DNA of 64,000 bases from Panulirus ornatus (taxonomy: Eukaryota > Arthropoda > Malacostraca > Decapoda > Palinuridae), in the NCBI RefSeq assembly GCF_036320965.1, contig NC_092234.1:37734203-37798202 (forward strand), written 5' to 3'. This document shows positions 1 to 11,515 of the stretch, one piece after another. Positions within the stretch are counted from its first letter, which is position 1. The number at the start of each line of letters is the position of its first letter. The position numbers and the translations under genes are program-made. The notes below the pieces were generated by a model. It had not been told where the DNA came from. It ran no database searches and saw only the letters and a list, made by a program, of their open reading frames with translations.

Positions 1-1330
1 AAAGGTGAGAGTAAATGACGTGAGGGGAACGGTTGAGGAATGGGATGTATTCAGGGAAGCAGTGATGGCTTGTTTAAAAGATGCATGTGGTATTACTAAG
101 GTGGGAGGTGGTGGGATGAAGCAAAATTGTGTGTGAAAGAGAAAAGAGAGGCGTTGGGACGATATTTATAGGGAAGTAGTGTAAATGACTGGTAGATGTA
201 TAAAAGAAAGCAGCATGAAGTCAAGAGAAAGGTGCAAGAGTTGAAAAAGAGGGCAAATGAGAGTTAGGGTGAGAGGGTATCATTAGATTTTAGGGAGAAT
301 AAAAAGATGTTTTGGAAGGAGGTAGATAAAGTGCGTAAGACAAGAGAACAAATGAGAACATCGGTGAAGGGAGTAAGTGAGGAAATGATAACAGATAGTG
401 ACGGAGTGAGAATATGGAGAGTATTTTGAAGGTTTATTGAAAATGTTTGAGGATAAAGTGGCAGAAATAGGGTGTTTTGGTCGGGATGGTGTACGAAGAG
501 AGAGGGTTAGGGAGAATGATTTGGTGGAGAGAGAAGAGGTAGTGAAAGCTTTACGGAAGATGAAATCCGGAAAGGCGGCGGGTGTGGATGGTATTGCAGT
601 GAAATCTATGAAGGAAGTGGGTGACTGTGTTGTAGATTGGTTGTTAAGGATATTCAGTGTATGTATGGCTAATGGTGAAGTGCCTGAGGCTTGGCGGAAT
701 GCATGCATAGTTTCATTGTACAAAGGCAAAGGGGATAAAAGGTGAGTGTTTAAACTACAGACAGATGCATAAGTTTGTTAAGTATTCCTTGGAAATTATA
801 TGGGAGGGTATTGATTGAGAGGGTGAAGGCATGTACAGAGCATCAGACTGGGGAAGAGCAGTGTAGTTTCAGAAGTGGTAGAGGATGTGTGGATCAGATG
901 TTTCCTTTGATGATTGTACGTTAGAAATATTTAGAAAAAAATGCATTTGTATGTAGCATTTATGGATCTGAAGAAGGCTTATGATAGAGGTGTTAGAGAT
1001 GCTTTGTGGAAGGTATTGGGAGTATATGGTGTGGGAGGTAAGCTGCTAGAAGCAGTGAAAAGTTTTTACCAAGGATGTAAGGCATGTGTACGAGTATGAA
1101 GAGAGGAGAGTGATTGGTTCCCAGTGAATGTTGGTCTGCGGCAGGGATGTGTGATGTCCCCTTGGTTGTTTAATTTGTTTATGGATGGGGTTGTTAGGGA
1201 GGTAAATGCAAGAGTTTTGGAGAGAGGGGCGAGTATGCAGTCTGTTGTGGAGAGAGGGGCGAGTATGGAGCCTGTTGTGGACAGAGGGGCAAGTATGGAT
1301 TCTGTTGTGGATGAGAGGGCTTGGGAAAGA
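1..1330 (+). mobile_element. LINE-B fragment (linker and reverse transcriptase, dead)
   Basis: Decayed non-LTR reverse transcriptase, truncated by the window edge on the left. Translation across frames gives the pre-RT linker (about 1-430), then RT with KMKSGKAAGVDGI (about 560-600), EVPEAWRNA and LYKGKGDK (to 740), a frameshifted finger region, AFMDLKKAYDR near 955-990, and VGLRQGCVMSPWLFNLFMDG (1130-1190). The FADD palm motif is missing because similarity stops near 1330. At least three frameshifts and several stops make it non-functional. It aligns well with the minus-strand copy at 46894-48790. The clade within the LINEs is not certain. Confidence 0.88.
1220..1309 (+). repeat. 30-bp in-frame triplication inside the LINE-B RT
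   Basis: Three tandem 30-bp units (1220-1249, 1250-1279, 1280-1309), each beginning gagagaggggc or close to it and ending ctgttgtg, encode a 10-residue repeat of the type ERGASMxxVV. The homologous place in the LINE-B copy at 46894-48790 has only one unit, so the expansion is specific to this copy. Confidence 0.9.
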
Positions 1331-1384
1331 TGAGCAGCTTTGATGACGGTAGACAGATTGCCGCTATTAGAATTTTAACTTATT

Positions 1385-1902
<518 letters not shown>

Positions 1903-2059
1903 AAAATGTGTATTTTTTGTGTATGTATCTACATATAATGCGCCGAGAGAAAGTTTTACACTTGTAGGGCTTTCTCTCTTGAACATTATCTCCTAACATC
2001 CAATTTAAGTTTTGCTGTCTGCATTAAGGTCGCCTTCAGTCATTTCATTCTATTCTGTT

Positions 2060-2515
2060 CCACCACTCTTATGCTATACAAGTGCTTATTCATCTTTCTT
2101 AAGATTTTCTTTGTTCATGTTATATCCTCTGGCTGTTCTATCCTATAACTCTTGAAGAACTGTTCATTCTCCACGTCATCACTCTGTTTTAAAAACTTCA
2201 AGTTTCTAATTAGGTCACCCCTTACTCTTTTCTCCTTCAAAGCGGGTAGATTTAAGGACTCAGCTCTTAATTCTGGTACCAGTTTTGTTTACGCTCCTCT
2301 GGACCTTCTCTATAAGCTCTCTGTGCTTCTGTAAAGTGAAGCAACCAGACATAAAAAGCATACTCTAGTTTTGGCCTCACAGATAATGTAAACATCATAC
2401 TGAGTATTTCCTTATCCAGTAATCTGACCAGTTCTACCATGTGCTTGCATACTGTTGCTCTCCTCAACGGTTCATCTATGGTGGACTTCAGCGACAGGTC
2501 ACAGACGTCCTCCAC
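2060..2515 (-). mobile_element. LINE-A C-terminal RT fragment
   Basis: Minus-strand translation shows SVRPKLEYAFYVW, the conserved block (SxRPxLEYxxxVW) that follows the palm in LINE-A RTs, then a frame-broken RVQRRATK-like block toward 2270. Compare SHISPKLEYDSQV in the LINE-A copy at 59570-59600. The frame is short and broken, and boundaries are approximate. Confidence 0.6.
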
Positions 2516-3225
2516 CTCCAGGTTTATCTCCTACACAGATTCCGAGAGCTTATATATCCTACTGGATGACTATTATATCGAAGTTTTCTTTCGTTTCGAA
2601 TCATCCTTATCATTATTTTAGATATACTTGAGATGAACTTTACTGACCAAACCTGAGACTTTAGTCAAGTTGAAAGTTTTGCCAAGTCAGAGTTTGTCGA
2701 GGTTCCCTTGTAAGTTGATGCAATCTCCTCAAGCGTTTCAGTTTCACCATGACGTTTATTAATTTGTCTTTCAGTTCTTCACATTCCGACATCATGCTCT
2801 AATAACTCTTCCCTCTGAGTCTCGTAGCCTGACTCACTGCTCTTTAACCTACATTTTACTCCTGATGATTCTGTTGAAGGGTTTCGTACTTTCTCCTGCC
2901 TTGTCCATAAATGATCTTTTCAAAGCTTATCATCCGATTTTCTTATCCTGCTGTAATTGTCTCTTGTTCTCTCATTCCTCACAAATGCAGGCTGGCTGGG
3001 GTGCCGCCTGTATCATCGTCACAGTACATCTCGAAGCTCCTTCTCCTCTAGACCTCTCTCAGTGAAGCCCTCCCCACCTCAGCCTTAACCTGCCCTCAGT
3101 ATCTGAGGTTACAGATACGTCGTCGTAAATTTCACGCACCCTTTAACCACAAAGCCCTGGACTATGGTTACCCAACACCGTTTCCCAACTTAATTTCCCA
3201 TGGAAACTGGATCTTGTGTGGTTAT

Positions 3226-3234
<9 letters not shown>
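2516..3234. other. No recognised feature
   Basis: Mixed-composition sequence. The part near 2516-2640 may be diverged LINE-A upstream sequence on the minus strand. The rest shows no convincing ORF, tandem repeat or known motif. Confidence 0.4.

Positions 3235-3291
<57 letters not shown>
3235..3291. repeat. (GT)n microsatellite
   Basis: About 28 GT units. Confidence 0.98.
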
Positions 3292-3294
<3 letters not shown>

Positions 3295-3795
3295 CTCCTC
3301 CTGTAAGTTATCACACGGCGAGTAAAAAGTCACGTTCGTCAAAACTGTTATCAGTGATGGACAGAAACAAATACAGTCTCGTTAGGGGACCTTCTCGCTC
3401 GGAAGGAGTCCGTCATTACCCTGTTGTTGTGTGGAGTGCAGCCTCAGAGTCGCCCTCATAAAAGCGGTCCTGGGATTGTATGATTTAGCACTTGTCTTTG
3501 CCGTGGTCTGTTAGTTGGCCGCTGTTGCCTTGTTCTCATGTACCCCCGCTGATGCGCTGACTGCGTTGAGGATGCTTACGGAGCAGCTAGCGGCAGCTGC
3601 TTTAAATTGGTCCGTGAGTCAAGGAGAACAATTTGCTCCTCATTCAGGGAAGGACGCAGCTGCGCAGTATCGCCAGGATAACATACGACACCAGCCTCTG
3701 TTTATCATCTTAATGCCTCTGGCTTATACTCACAACCAAATCTCATACATGTTACATGAGGTCACAGTGGTATACGTGATCTAGCATATGCTGAT
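3292..3795. other. No recognised feature
   Basis: Mixed-composition sequence with short open frames only and no recognisable protein or repeat. Confidence 0.4.
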
Positions 3796-3797
3796 AA

Positions 3798-3965
3798 CCA
3801 GGAGGAAAATGAAACACGGGAAGTTCCCAAGTGCGCTTTCGTGCAGTGATCACATCGTCAGGGGAGATACAAGAATGTTGTGGAAGACATAGAACAGTTA
3901 ATTGATATACAAGAAAGAGACGTAGCTAAGACGCCAGGGCTTCATCTTATAATCATTCCCTGCAG
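3798..3965 (+). repeat. FB repeat family copy
   Basis: Starts accaggaggaaaatgaaaca and contains gatcacatcgtcaggggaga. The same order of blocks recurs at 21636-21790 and, as an inverted pair, at 53611-53752. It has no coding capacity. It could be one arm of a fold-back element or a SINE-like repeat. Confidence 0.65.
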
Positions 3966-3999
3966 TCATACAACATGTTTAGGTAGATAGTTTATTACA

Positions 4000-4818
4000 T
4001 GACGGTTTTTTGGAGTCTGGCATCCAGTCGGCTGAGAATACTAAGATGAGGTATTACAGATATTACAGAACTGGGAGGCCATGATAGTTACTGGTTACCT
4101 AATCTTACCAGAGCTTAAGATTAGGGAGAGCTGGATATTTCCACACTTTGGATAAGCATGCGGATGAGGTACGTTTAGAGTGAACAGTCTGGTTTACACT
4201 AAATGAATCTTGATTGAACATTATGTGATGGAAGTACAGTAATACAGCAGTTGACATACTACATAGCCTAACAGGAAGAAAGCTGGTCTCTTCACTTGCA
4301 TAGCTATGTGCGACGGGTGATGGAGTTAACAATGTTAGGTATGGGACTGTTCTTATGTTGATCTGTACGAACTCTGATAGGAACAAGTCGATTGAGGTGA
4401 CGAACGGTATGGTACATGGTAGAGGGGCGTCATGATGGAGTGGGGCGGGCGGGGGGTTGAGTATCTGTGATGAGGGGGAGGAGGAGGGTCGGAATGTCAG
4501 CAATTTATTGCCAATCTGCCGTGTGAGCTGCGGTGTCGGAAGGAGAAGGTGGACAGGTTCAGCGAGATGAGATCCTCTTGGAAGGTGAAGTAAGATGGGC
4601 CCAGGATGATTCTGCATGCTTTTCTCTGCACTCTGTCTAGTTGGTCCCTCTGTGTAGCTGTTAGTGGGGAGGGCAAGGCTGGGGAGGAGTACGTGAGCTT
4701 AGGTAGAATGAAGATGGTAAAGAAAACCCTGAGCTCATATGGTGGGAAACCTAGTGATTTCAGTCAGCGGAGAAGGTACAGACGGTATGAGGAAGATTTG
4801 ATGATAGTACTTACATGA
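4000..4818 (-). mobile_element. LINE-C 3' portion (dead)
   Basis: Matches 40406-41080 in opposite orientation. Minus-strand translation gives the post-palm region (QLDRVQRKACRIILGPSYF-like) and the 3' UTR. It is 5'-truncated at about 4818, downstream of the catalytic YVDD. Similarity to the other copy is high in 4606-4818, where the antisense reading frame differs at only a few of 70 residues. Stops and frameshifts interrupt the sense frame. Confidence 0.8.
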
Positions 4819-4984
4819 CTGTATATATGTGTGTGTTTGTGTAGTAAAACATAAGATACTGTAAACAAAACAGTTACAGAGGACGTATCCTCCCCGGTCT
4901 TGTCTTTATCGAGGGAAGATACTGGGAGGGGGAGGGGGGGGGGGTGAGGATGATAGTGATTGAGATAAAGTTGCCATTAGCTGT

Positions 4985-5660
4985 TCTTTAATCACATGAG
5001 CGCGACGGTACAGCCCTTAAATACAGTGGTTCGATCCTTTTAGCACAATGGTGCGACCCGTGAGGACCATATCATGATCCTTAAGCACGATGGTACGAGC
5101 CTTGAAGACGACGGTACGAGCCTTGAAGACGACGGTACGAGCCTTTAAAAGACGACGGTACGAGCCTTAAAGATGATGGTACCATTCTTGAACATAACGG
5201 TACGTTATTTGAGCACGGCAGTATCGACTTTGAGCACGACGGTACGATCATTTAGCACGATGGTACGACTATTGAGCACGACGGTACGATCATTTAGCAC
5301 GACGGTACGACTATTGAGCACGACGGTACGATCATTTAGCACAATGGTACGACTATTGAGCACGACGGTACGATCCTCGAGCACGTCGATAGAGAGCGAC
5401 GATGAGAGCGACGTTACTATTGAGCACGACGGTACAAGCCTCGAGGATGGTGGTACGATCCTTGAGCACGACGGTACAAGCCTCGAGGATGGTGGTACGA
5501 TCCTTGAGCACGACGGTACAAGCCTCGAGGATGGTGGTACGATCCTTGAGCATGACGGTACAATCCTTAGATACTGTAGTACGTCGGTACGATCCTTGAG
5601 CACGACGGTACGATCCTTGAGCACGAAGATATGACTTTTGAGCTCAAGGGCACGACCCTG
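4985..5660 (+). repeat. 21-bp minisatellite (main array)
   Basis: About 30 diverged units of a 21-bp motif containing gagcacgacggtacgatc. Being seven codons long, it is open in several frames on both strands (LSTTVRS on plus, VLKDRTV on minus), so the long frames at 5173-5634 and 5205-5624 are artefacts. Related arrays lie at 5670-5745, 9449-9630, 27009-27062 and 44902-45035. Confidence 0.92.
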
Positions 5661-5669
5661 CGTGTCATT

Positions 5670-5745
5670 ATGTGGCTGTTGACCGTTGTGCTCAAGGGTC
5701 GTAATTTCGTGCTCAGGGGTCGTAAGTCGTGTTCAAGGGTCGTAT
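5670..5745 (-). repeat. 21-bp minisatellite, inverted segment
   Basis: About three units of the same 21-bp motif in reverse orientation (gtgctcaagggtcgta), directly after the plus-strand array. Confidence 0.85.
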
Positions 5746-5928
5746 ACAATGTAATTCAGAGCCGGCCTCACCGTCGTGCGTCAGTCACTTCAGTGGCTAC
5801 GTTGTGTTGCAAATGTCACGAGTAACAGGAGACAAGGACTGCAGTTCTGAAACTGATGGGTCACTCCTCCCCCGGGGTCAAGACTCAACTCAGGAGTTCA
5901 GTGTCCCGTATTATCTAACTTAGACTCA

Positions 5929-5930
<2 letters not shown>

Positions 5931-6015
<85 letters not shown>
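5931..6015. repeat. (CT)n microsatellite
   Basis: About 42 CT units. Confidence 0.98.
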
Positions 6016-6017
<2 letters not shown>

Positions 6018-6095
6018 ACTCTGCGTTGCGAGCAAGTTCTGAGAACTGTCGCTTAGGAGTGACGCCAACTCAATCCAGGAGGCATCGATGCTACA

Positions 6096-6290
6096 TGTGT
6101 CAGCCACACTAGGGGACAGTATATGCGTCAGCAACATAGGAGATAGTAGGTCTCGGCTACATAGGAGGTAATGCATGTCTGCCACATGAGAGACAGTATG
6201 TGTCAGCCACATAGGAGACAGTATGTGTAAGCTGCATATGAAAACATATTACGTGTCATCCACATGGGAAACTGTGTGTGTCAGCCACAT

Positions 6291-6363
<73 letters not shown>
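6096..6363. repeat. Degenerate 25-bp minisatellite and (GA)n tract
   Basis: About eight imperfect units around gtcagccacataggagacag occupy 6096-6293. They run into about 35 GA units at 6294-6363. Confidence 0.8.
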
Positions 6364-6364
<1 letters not shown>

Positions 6365-6434
6365 AAATGGTTATGAGAACGGGATCATTCTTCGTTGCTT
6401 AGATTAAAGTAAAGAATGTTGGCCTGCAGCACAG

Positions 6435-6435
<1 letters not shown>

Positions 6436-6498
<63 letters not shown>
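6436..6498. repeat. (GT)n microsatellite
   Basis: About 31 GT units. Confidence 0.98.
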
Positions 6499-6499
<1 letters not shown>

Positions 6500-6687
6500 A
6501 GTCAGTACACACCAGAGGCAGGCAGGATGCTACCGTCGCTGGTGCTCGCCAGCCTGGTCCTTTGACCTGACATATCATTCGCATGTGTCGTGCCGTCGTG
6601 CTCAAGAGGCTGTGAAAGACGATCAAAAGAAAGAAAACGTTGGAAAAAATCTCGTCTAAGAGAGACATGTTCAAGTTGGTCTGGTCT

Positions 6688-6689
<2 letters not shown>

Positions 6690-6741
<52 letters not shown>
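6690..6741. repeat. (GT)n microsatellite
   Basis: About 26 GT units. Confidence 0.98.
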
Positions 6742-6743
<2 letters not shown>

Positions 6744-7019
6744 TGCTGGGTTAGAGGCCACTTGGGCTCCGGCCTGAGTTCATCCCTGGCGTCACCACTT
6801 GACTAGTAGTCAAGTCATGCTTGGAACAGAACCTAATTAAACCTTCATTTGATTTAGCTCTTCGTCCCCGGTCGTTCGTTCCTTCGATGACTCAAAGACT
6901 TGAAAGCCAGTAATGAAACCCGCTGGACATTCTGCTGTCTTCGTACGAGATCGCTGTGCTAATAAAACACTTTATTACACTTATCAGAGACTTGGCTGAA
7001 TCCTTACGAGACTGCCATA
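6742..7019. other. No recognised feature
   Basis: Mixed-composition sequence without an ORF or repeat that I recognise. Confidence 0.4.
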
Positions 7020-7410
7020 CCGTTAAGGCTCTGCTGTGGTATCAGCAGATTGCTACACTGTTGGTAGAATATGTCACCTTATAATACATCACCACATCGC
7101 CGGAAATTTTGCTATATAACATGAGTAGGTTTTCCTATTATGATTATACATGTTGCTATACCATTAGTAAGTCTTGCTCTAGCACAAGTAGATGAGTGCT
7201 ATACCGCTAGTCGATTTTGCTATATCACTCTCTAATTTTGCCATGCCACGAGTCGATTTTCCTATACTTTGATTTGATTTTGCTATACCGCAAGTCGATG
7301 TTGTTATGTTTCCGGTAGAGTTTGCTCTACCACAAGTAGATTTCACTGTATCACTAGTAGACTTTGCCGTATCACAAGTAGATTTGACTAGAATACTACT
7401 ATACCAGTAG
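7020..7410. repeat. Degenerate ~24-bp tandem repeat
   Basis: About a dozen imperfect units around ttgctataccactagtagat, with many substitutions and small indels. It looks like an old minisatellite. Confidence 0.65.
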
Positions 7411-7847
7411 TGCACTTTGCTGTTGTGTTAGAGGGGTATGGTACGCCATACCGGGGAGTGATGCACGAGCAGGTGGCTGGGTGTGTCATGCGTCGTCACC
7501 TGCACACCACCACTGCTCCACCGGCGGCAGATGCTCGCTCCTCCGTCGCTGGGCGGCACCTGCACCGCCAGCAGACTCCGCTACAACACTTGGGTACAAC
7601 ACGATGATCATAAAGATAAAGTTGTAACATGGCGAGGCCCCAAAGTTACGCTCCATTATGAACCTCCGAGTCTTGTCGTTACCTGTGAGACGACCTGTGA
7701 AGGAGGAGGCTCGTTGAGGCGACAGGACGACCCGCCCGAGGACGACGGGTCTTGTGGCAGCGTATGTGAACAGAGCTGATCATGAGGCATCAGGCGGGGT
7801 CGTTATGGTCGCTCGCCTTAGTCTCTCCCTTACGTCGTAGCGTCTCC

Positions 7848-7849
<2 letters not shown>
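7411..7849. other. No recognised feature
   Basis: GC-richer sequence with an open frame of 98 codons at 7483-7779. The frame has no recognisable domain and I do not call it a gene. Confidence 0.35.

Positions 7850-7926
<77 letters not shown>
7850..7926. repeat. (GA)n microsatellite
   Basis: About 38 GA units, directly left of the duplicated LINE-A piece. The copy at 61537 has a (GA)n tract in the same place. Confidence 0.98.
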
Positions 7927-7930
<4 letters not shown>

Positions 7931-8211
7931 CCACAGACAGACAGACAGACAGAATACTACAGAGTGGTAACCCATGCAAGGCTTGTGGTCTGCATGAAAT
8001 TTCACCATGTGTACACATGGGTGCAGATACACGTAGTACACCATTTGTTCTTTACAAAATGTCACTGGAGAAAGACAGAGTGCAAAGGGAATGAAAAGAG
8101 CAGACTTCATACCCAAGCATATGAAAGGTGAGCGGGAGGAAAGCCTTGAATTACAGACTGGGTCCTCTGACAAGTGTGGTCCGAAAGGTATTGGAAAAGA
8201 TAATCAAAAAG
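7927..8211 (+). mobile_element. LINE-A RT fragment, duplicated copy 1
   Basis: A 285-bp stretch identical to 61537-61821 except for one base (8106 versus 61716). It encodes the RT start with broken frame: SPCVHMGADTRSTPFVLYK, RVQRE-stop-KEQTS, then ALNYRLGPLTSVVRKVLEKI. The same internal stops occur in both copies. Sequence on both outer sides differs from the partner locus. Confidence 0.9.
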
Positions 8212-8234
8212 TACAGAGGAGTGAGCCTTGGAGC

Positions 8235-8388
8235 GGAAATCCTCTCTTGGCCCCCATCTTTATTCTCTCTTTTGGAGAAGTGAATACTGGATGGGAGGAT
8301 TTCCAGCCCCCGCTCCCTCCCCTCTTAGTCGCCTTCTATGACACGCAGGGAATTCATGGGTAGAATTATTTCTCTCCCACTTCAGTGG

Positions 8389-8390
<2 letters not shown>
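8235..8390 (-). mobile_element. SINE-L, truncated copy
   Basis: On the minus strand it contains cctgcgtgtcatagaaggcg, gggagggagcgggggctgga and the T/A-rich middle. The 5' end and the LINE-B-like tail are missing or diverged. It abuts the (AT)n tract. Confidence 0.75.

Positions 8391-8479
<89 letters not shown>
8391..8479. repeat. (AT)n microsatellite
   Basis: About 44 AT units beside a SINE-L copy. Confidence 0.98.
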
Positions 8480-8481
<2 letters not shown>

Positions 8482-9448
8482 GTGAATGAGCTGGCCTTCA
8501 TTAGGGTAATCAGTTGCCCGTATCGTTTCAGCTGGCAAAAAAGATGGAAACACACAGCACCTCTACATACACTAGAAATTTGTAACAAACACGATTTGAT
8601 TACAGTGGTAGATTCTGAGGGAACAGTATCGACATGGTGAGAATTGCTGTCCAGCAGTCCCGGATGCTGCCTCAACCTTTCCTAGATGCGAACATGTCAA
8701 CCTTAGTTCTATCGACAGACAAGGATCTCGTCCGTAATGTCGTGGCTGGAGACCAGCTTGGTACAAGGGATCAAAACAGAATACATTTGAGGTAACGTTT
8801 CCCACTGTAGTGTTGGGTCATGACTCAGACAGACGCGATAACATACTAGACCACAGGAACGCAGAATTTGATCATCTTGGCGTTGTGATGAACAGGATAA
8901 GATGGAATGACACCATATGTATGAGCCACATGGACGCGCCTTCGAAGAAGAGAGAAAAAAAGTTTTCAGTAAAGCATTTAGTGTAAGAGTGCGTGCTGAT
9001 GCGTGGTGGACGGGAATATCGTTAGAACTAACTCAGACATCTGCTGTGTCAATGAGAATAGCACAAAGAAACTGATGAAATGAAACACTGCCTAGCATGG
9101 CAGAATGGATTGCGTTACCGTGGATAAAGCAACAGGAGAATATCCTGCGTCAGAGTGAACGTACGTTGCTTCCGGAGTTCAGCTCTGTGTGTCTGATCTC
9201 TTCCACTGTCAGATGTCGCCCCAGAGAACCCGCTGGTCTGTTGATGGTTGTAGTCCTTGGCATACCTGTTACCTGTGTGGCTCAGGTAGTACGTGGGTCG
9301 GGCTACTGGTATACCTGCTCCTGCCTCTATGGTCCAGGTCATGGGTCAGGTCAGTAAAGCCCATACAGGTCCGGTCATGGGTCAGGTCTCCAAGAGAACA
9401 CGGACGATAATTAGGGATATTATTACTAGGACATTGGATGAATGGAAC
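8480..9448. other. No recognised feature
   Basis: Mixed-composition sequence. There are short overlapping frames at 9097-9410 with no recognisable domain. The word catgggtcaggtc occurs twice near 9339-9388. Confidence 0.35.
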
Positions 9449-9630
9449 CCCATGAGCACGACGGTGCGACCCATGAGCACGACGGTACGACCCATGAGCA
9501 CGACAGTACGACCCTTGAGCACACGACGGCACGACCCTTGAGCACGACGGCACGACCCTTGAGCCGACGGTACGACCCTTGAGCACAACGGCACGACCCT
9601 TGAGCACGACGGCACGAGCCTTAATCAACA
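9449..9630 (+). repeat. 21-bp minisatellite, second locus
   Basis: About eight units of gagcacgacggtacgaccc with small indels, the same family as 4985-5660. Confidence 0.9.
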
Positions 9631-9639
9631 ACAATGCAA

Positions 9640-10448
9640 CCCGAGAGCACGACCCGATGGTTACTATACCTTAGTCATTGACCTGACCCTTCAGGTTCAG
9701 GTGTAAGACGAGGTCATGACCCCAGAGGGTCACAGAGTTGTGGTAGCGGCGAGTGCGCTCATTGTGGGCGTTTGTGTTGTGTTCCACAACATCCCATTCC
9801 GACGGAGGCTGTGTTGTGAGGGTTCGTCATGTTGGTCAAGTCGCATCCAAAATGGTGTTCCACGAAATTGTTGAAGTAATAAGAAAAGAGAAGAAAGATG
9901 GATTAGTGTTTGTTCATCTGTAATTTCACCAGCGTATATTTTGGCTTCATGAAAAAAAAAATGGAAAAAAGAAATATGTTTGAAATGTTGGCGCCTGTCT
10001 GCTTACAAAATATCGTTGCAAAGCTTTTAACTCGCCGGGAACATGGCTTGCTCCCAAATATACACGGGGGAGGGAAAATAAAAACAAATTGAAGTGACGC
10101 TCTTCTTATAATGGGTTTTGCCGACCTTTTGAATGGATGACATTTTGTGATTCTCGTCCCAGCCTGCGGGGGTGATGCTGGCGCGCGTGATGCCATGGTC
10201 TGATGTATCGACATTTTGGCAGCATTTTTTTTAAGGTCAGTATTTCCCGGGCGTCACCACTAATGGTTGACAGCCAGTGGAATTTGATTTTGAAATTGAC
10301 TCCAGCGCGGCCAGAGCCTGACCCGGAATTATGAATTTTCGACCTGGTAGAAACATCCCAGTTTTATTTTTCTCGTCGGTTTTTATCGGTTTGTTTATAT
10401 TTTGGTCTCCCAAAATAATAGGTTGCAATGTTTCAGTGTGACAGTGAC

Positions 10449-10451
<3 letters not shown>
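9640..10451. other. Repeat-poor island
   Basis: About 800 bp with no tandem repeat and no retroelement similarity that I can see. It has normal base composition, a few A- or T-runs (near 9951 and 10226) and short frames on both strands (60-103 codons) lacking recognisable domains. It could be unique or conserved non-coding DNA. Confidence 0.4.

Positions 10452-10517
<66 letters not shown>
10452..10517. repeat. (AT)n microsatellite
   Basis: About 33 AT units. Confidence 0.98.
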
Positions 10518-10519
<2 letters not shown>

Positions 10520-10714
10520 CTATGATCACAATAGTCCGTGATGATAGTATGAAGGTGGAATCGCACTTCAGTAGTTCATATGATTTTGTTTAACATGTGA
10601 CTTTTCAATACATGTGGCACGACATGTTTCGTGGAGGCAGTCCACCTCATCAGGTGCCAGTGCTTAACATAGTTATTTGAATACCAATATCACACTTGAT
10701 TCCCGCCCTCCAGC

Positions 10715-10849
<135 letters not shown>

Positions 10850-10850
10850 C

Positions 10851-10942
10851 GTGATGTAGCGGTTAGCGTTTCCTGACCGTGACGCATTCGCGGGCCGGCC
10901 GGAGTCGAGCTCACAGGTTCGAACTCCTGGTTGCGGCATGTT
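10851..10942 (+). mobile_element. SINE-T tRNA-like head
   Basis: Reads gtgatgtagcggttagcgtt (box-A-like) and, after a CGTGACGCATTCGCGGG stretch, caggttcgaactcctgg. This resembles box B (GGTTCGANTCC) with one inserted base. It matches the heads at 33650(-) and 46410(+). The 3' boundary is unclear. Confidence 0.7.
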
Positions 10943-11264
10943 TATTGTTTCCCAAATGAACGAGACAGCGCCCGGAAAGAAGAAATGGCCGCATTCGCTC
11001 ACGTCCACACTCGCTAGTATATTTAACGCACCAAAACATGAACAAGATATGACCTCTGAACTTACGACTCTCTGTTTATTTTCGGACTGCCCTTATCACG
11101 TTTGCCTTTGAGTCAGCTGATAGCACAGCTCCTCCTTCTTCAGATAACGGCGGAGGTGCACGGCTACACTCGTGGCTGCCGCCGGCGTCATGCCTCTTGA
11201 TGACGAGTCTGCCATAAATGGCAATGACCTGTGTCAGTCGTGGAAGTTGTGGGTTTATTAATGT

Positions 11265-11314
11265 TGGCTGAGGCGGCACGGGCAACTGAGTGGCTTAATC
11301 AAGGCCACCTCATT

Positions 11315-11385
<71 letters not shown>

Positions 11386-11515
11386 CAAGCTCAAGCCGGG
11401 TACCCGCTTTATTGACCACACTCTAGGGGAGGATAAACAGCTGGGTTGGCTGTGGACCTAGTGCTGCAACCAGGTATCCACCCAATGCTATCGATCCCGG
11501 ACTGCCCTTGAATCC
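11265..11515 (-). mobile_element. SINE-T copy containing an (AT)n tract
   Basis: Minus strand: a diverged head (to 11515), then tccacagccaacccagctgt (body), then an (AT)n tract at 11319-11383, then a tail with ccttgattaagcc. The same arrangement occurs at 33450-33700. The head's box B is degenerate here. Confidence 0.7.

Noticed and set aside
5173..5634. 153-codon frame with Ser/Thr/Val/Arg heptads and a 139-codon antisense partner
   Set aside because: The repeat unit is 21 bp, so several frames on both strands are open by construction.
7483..7779. 98-codon frame in GC-rich sequence
   Set aside because: No recognisable domain, no periodic codon signal visible and no neighbouring exons identified.
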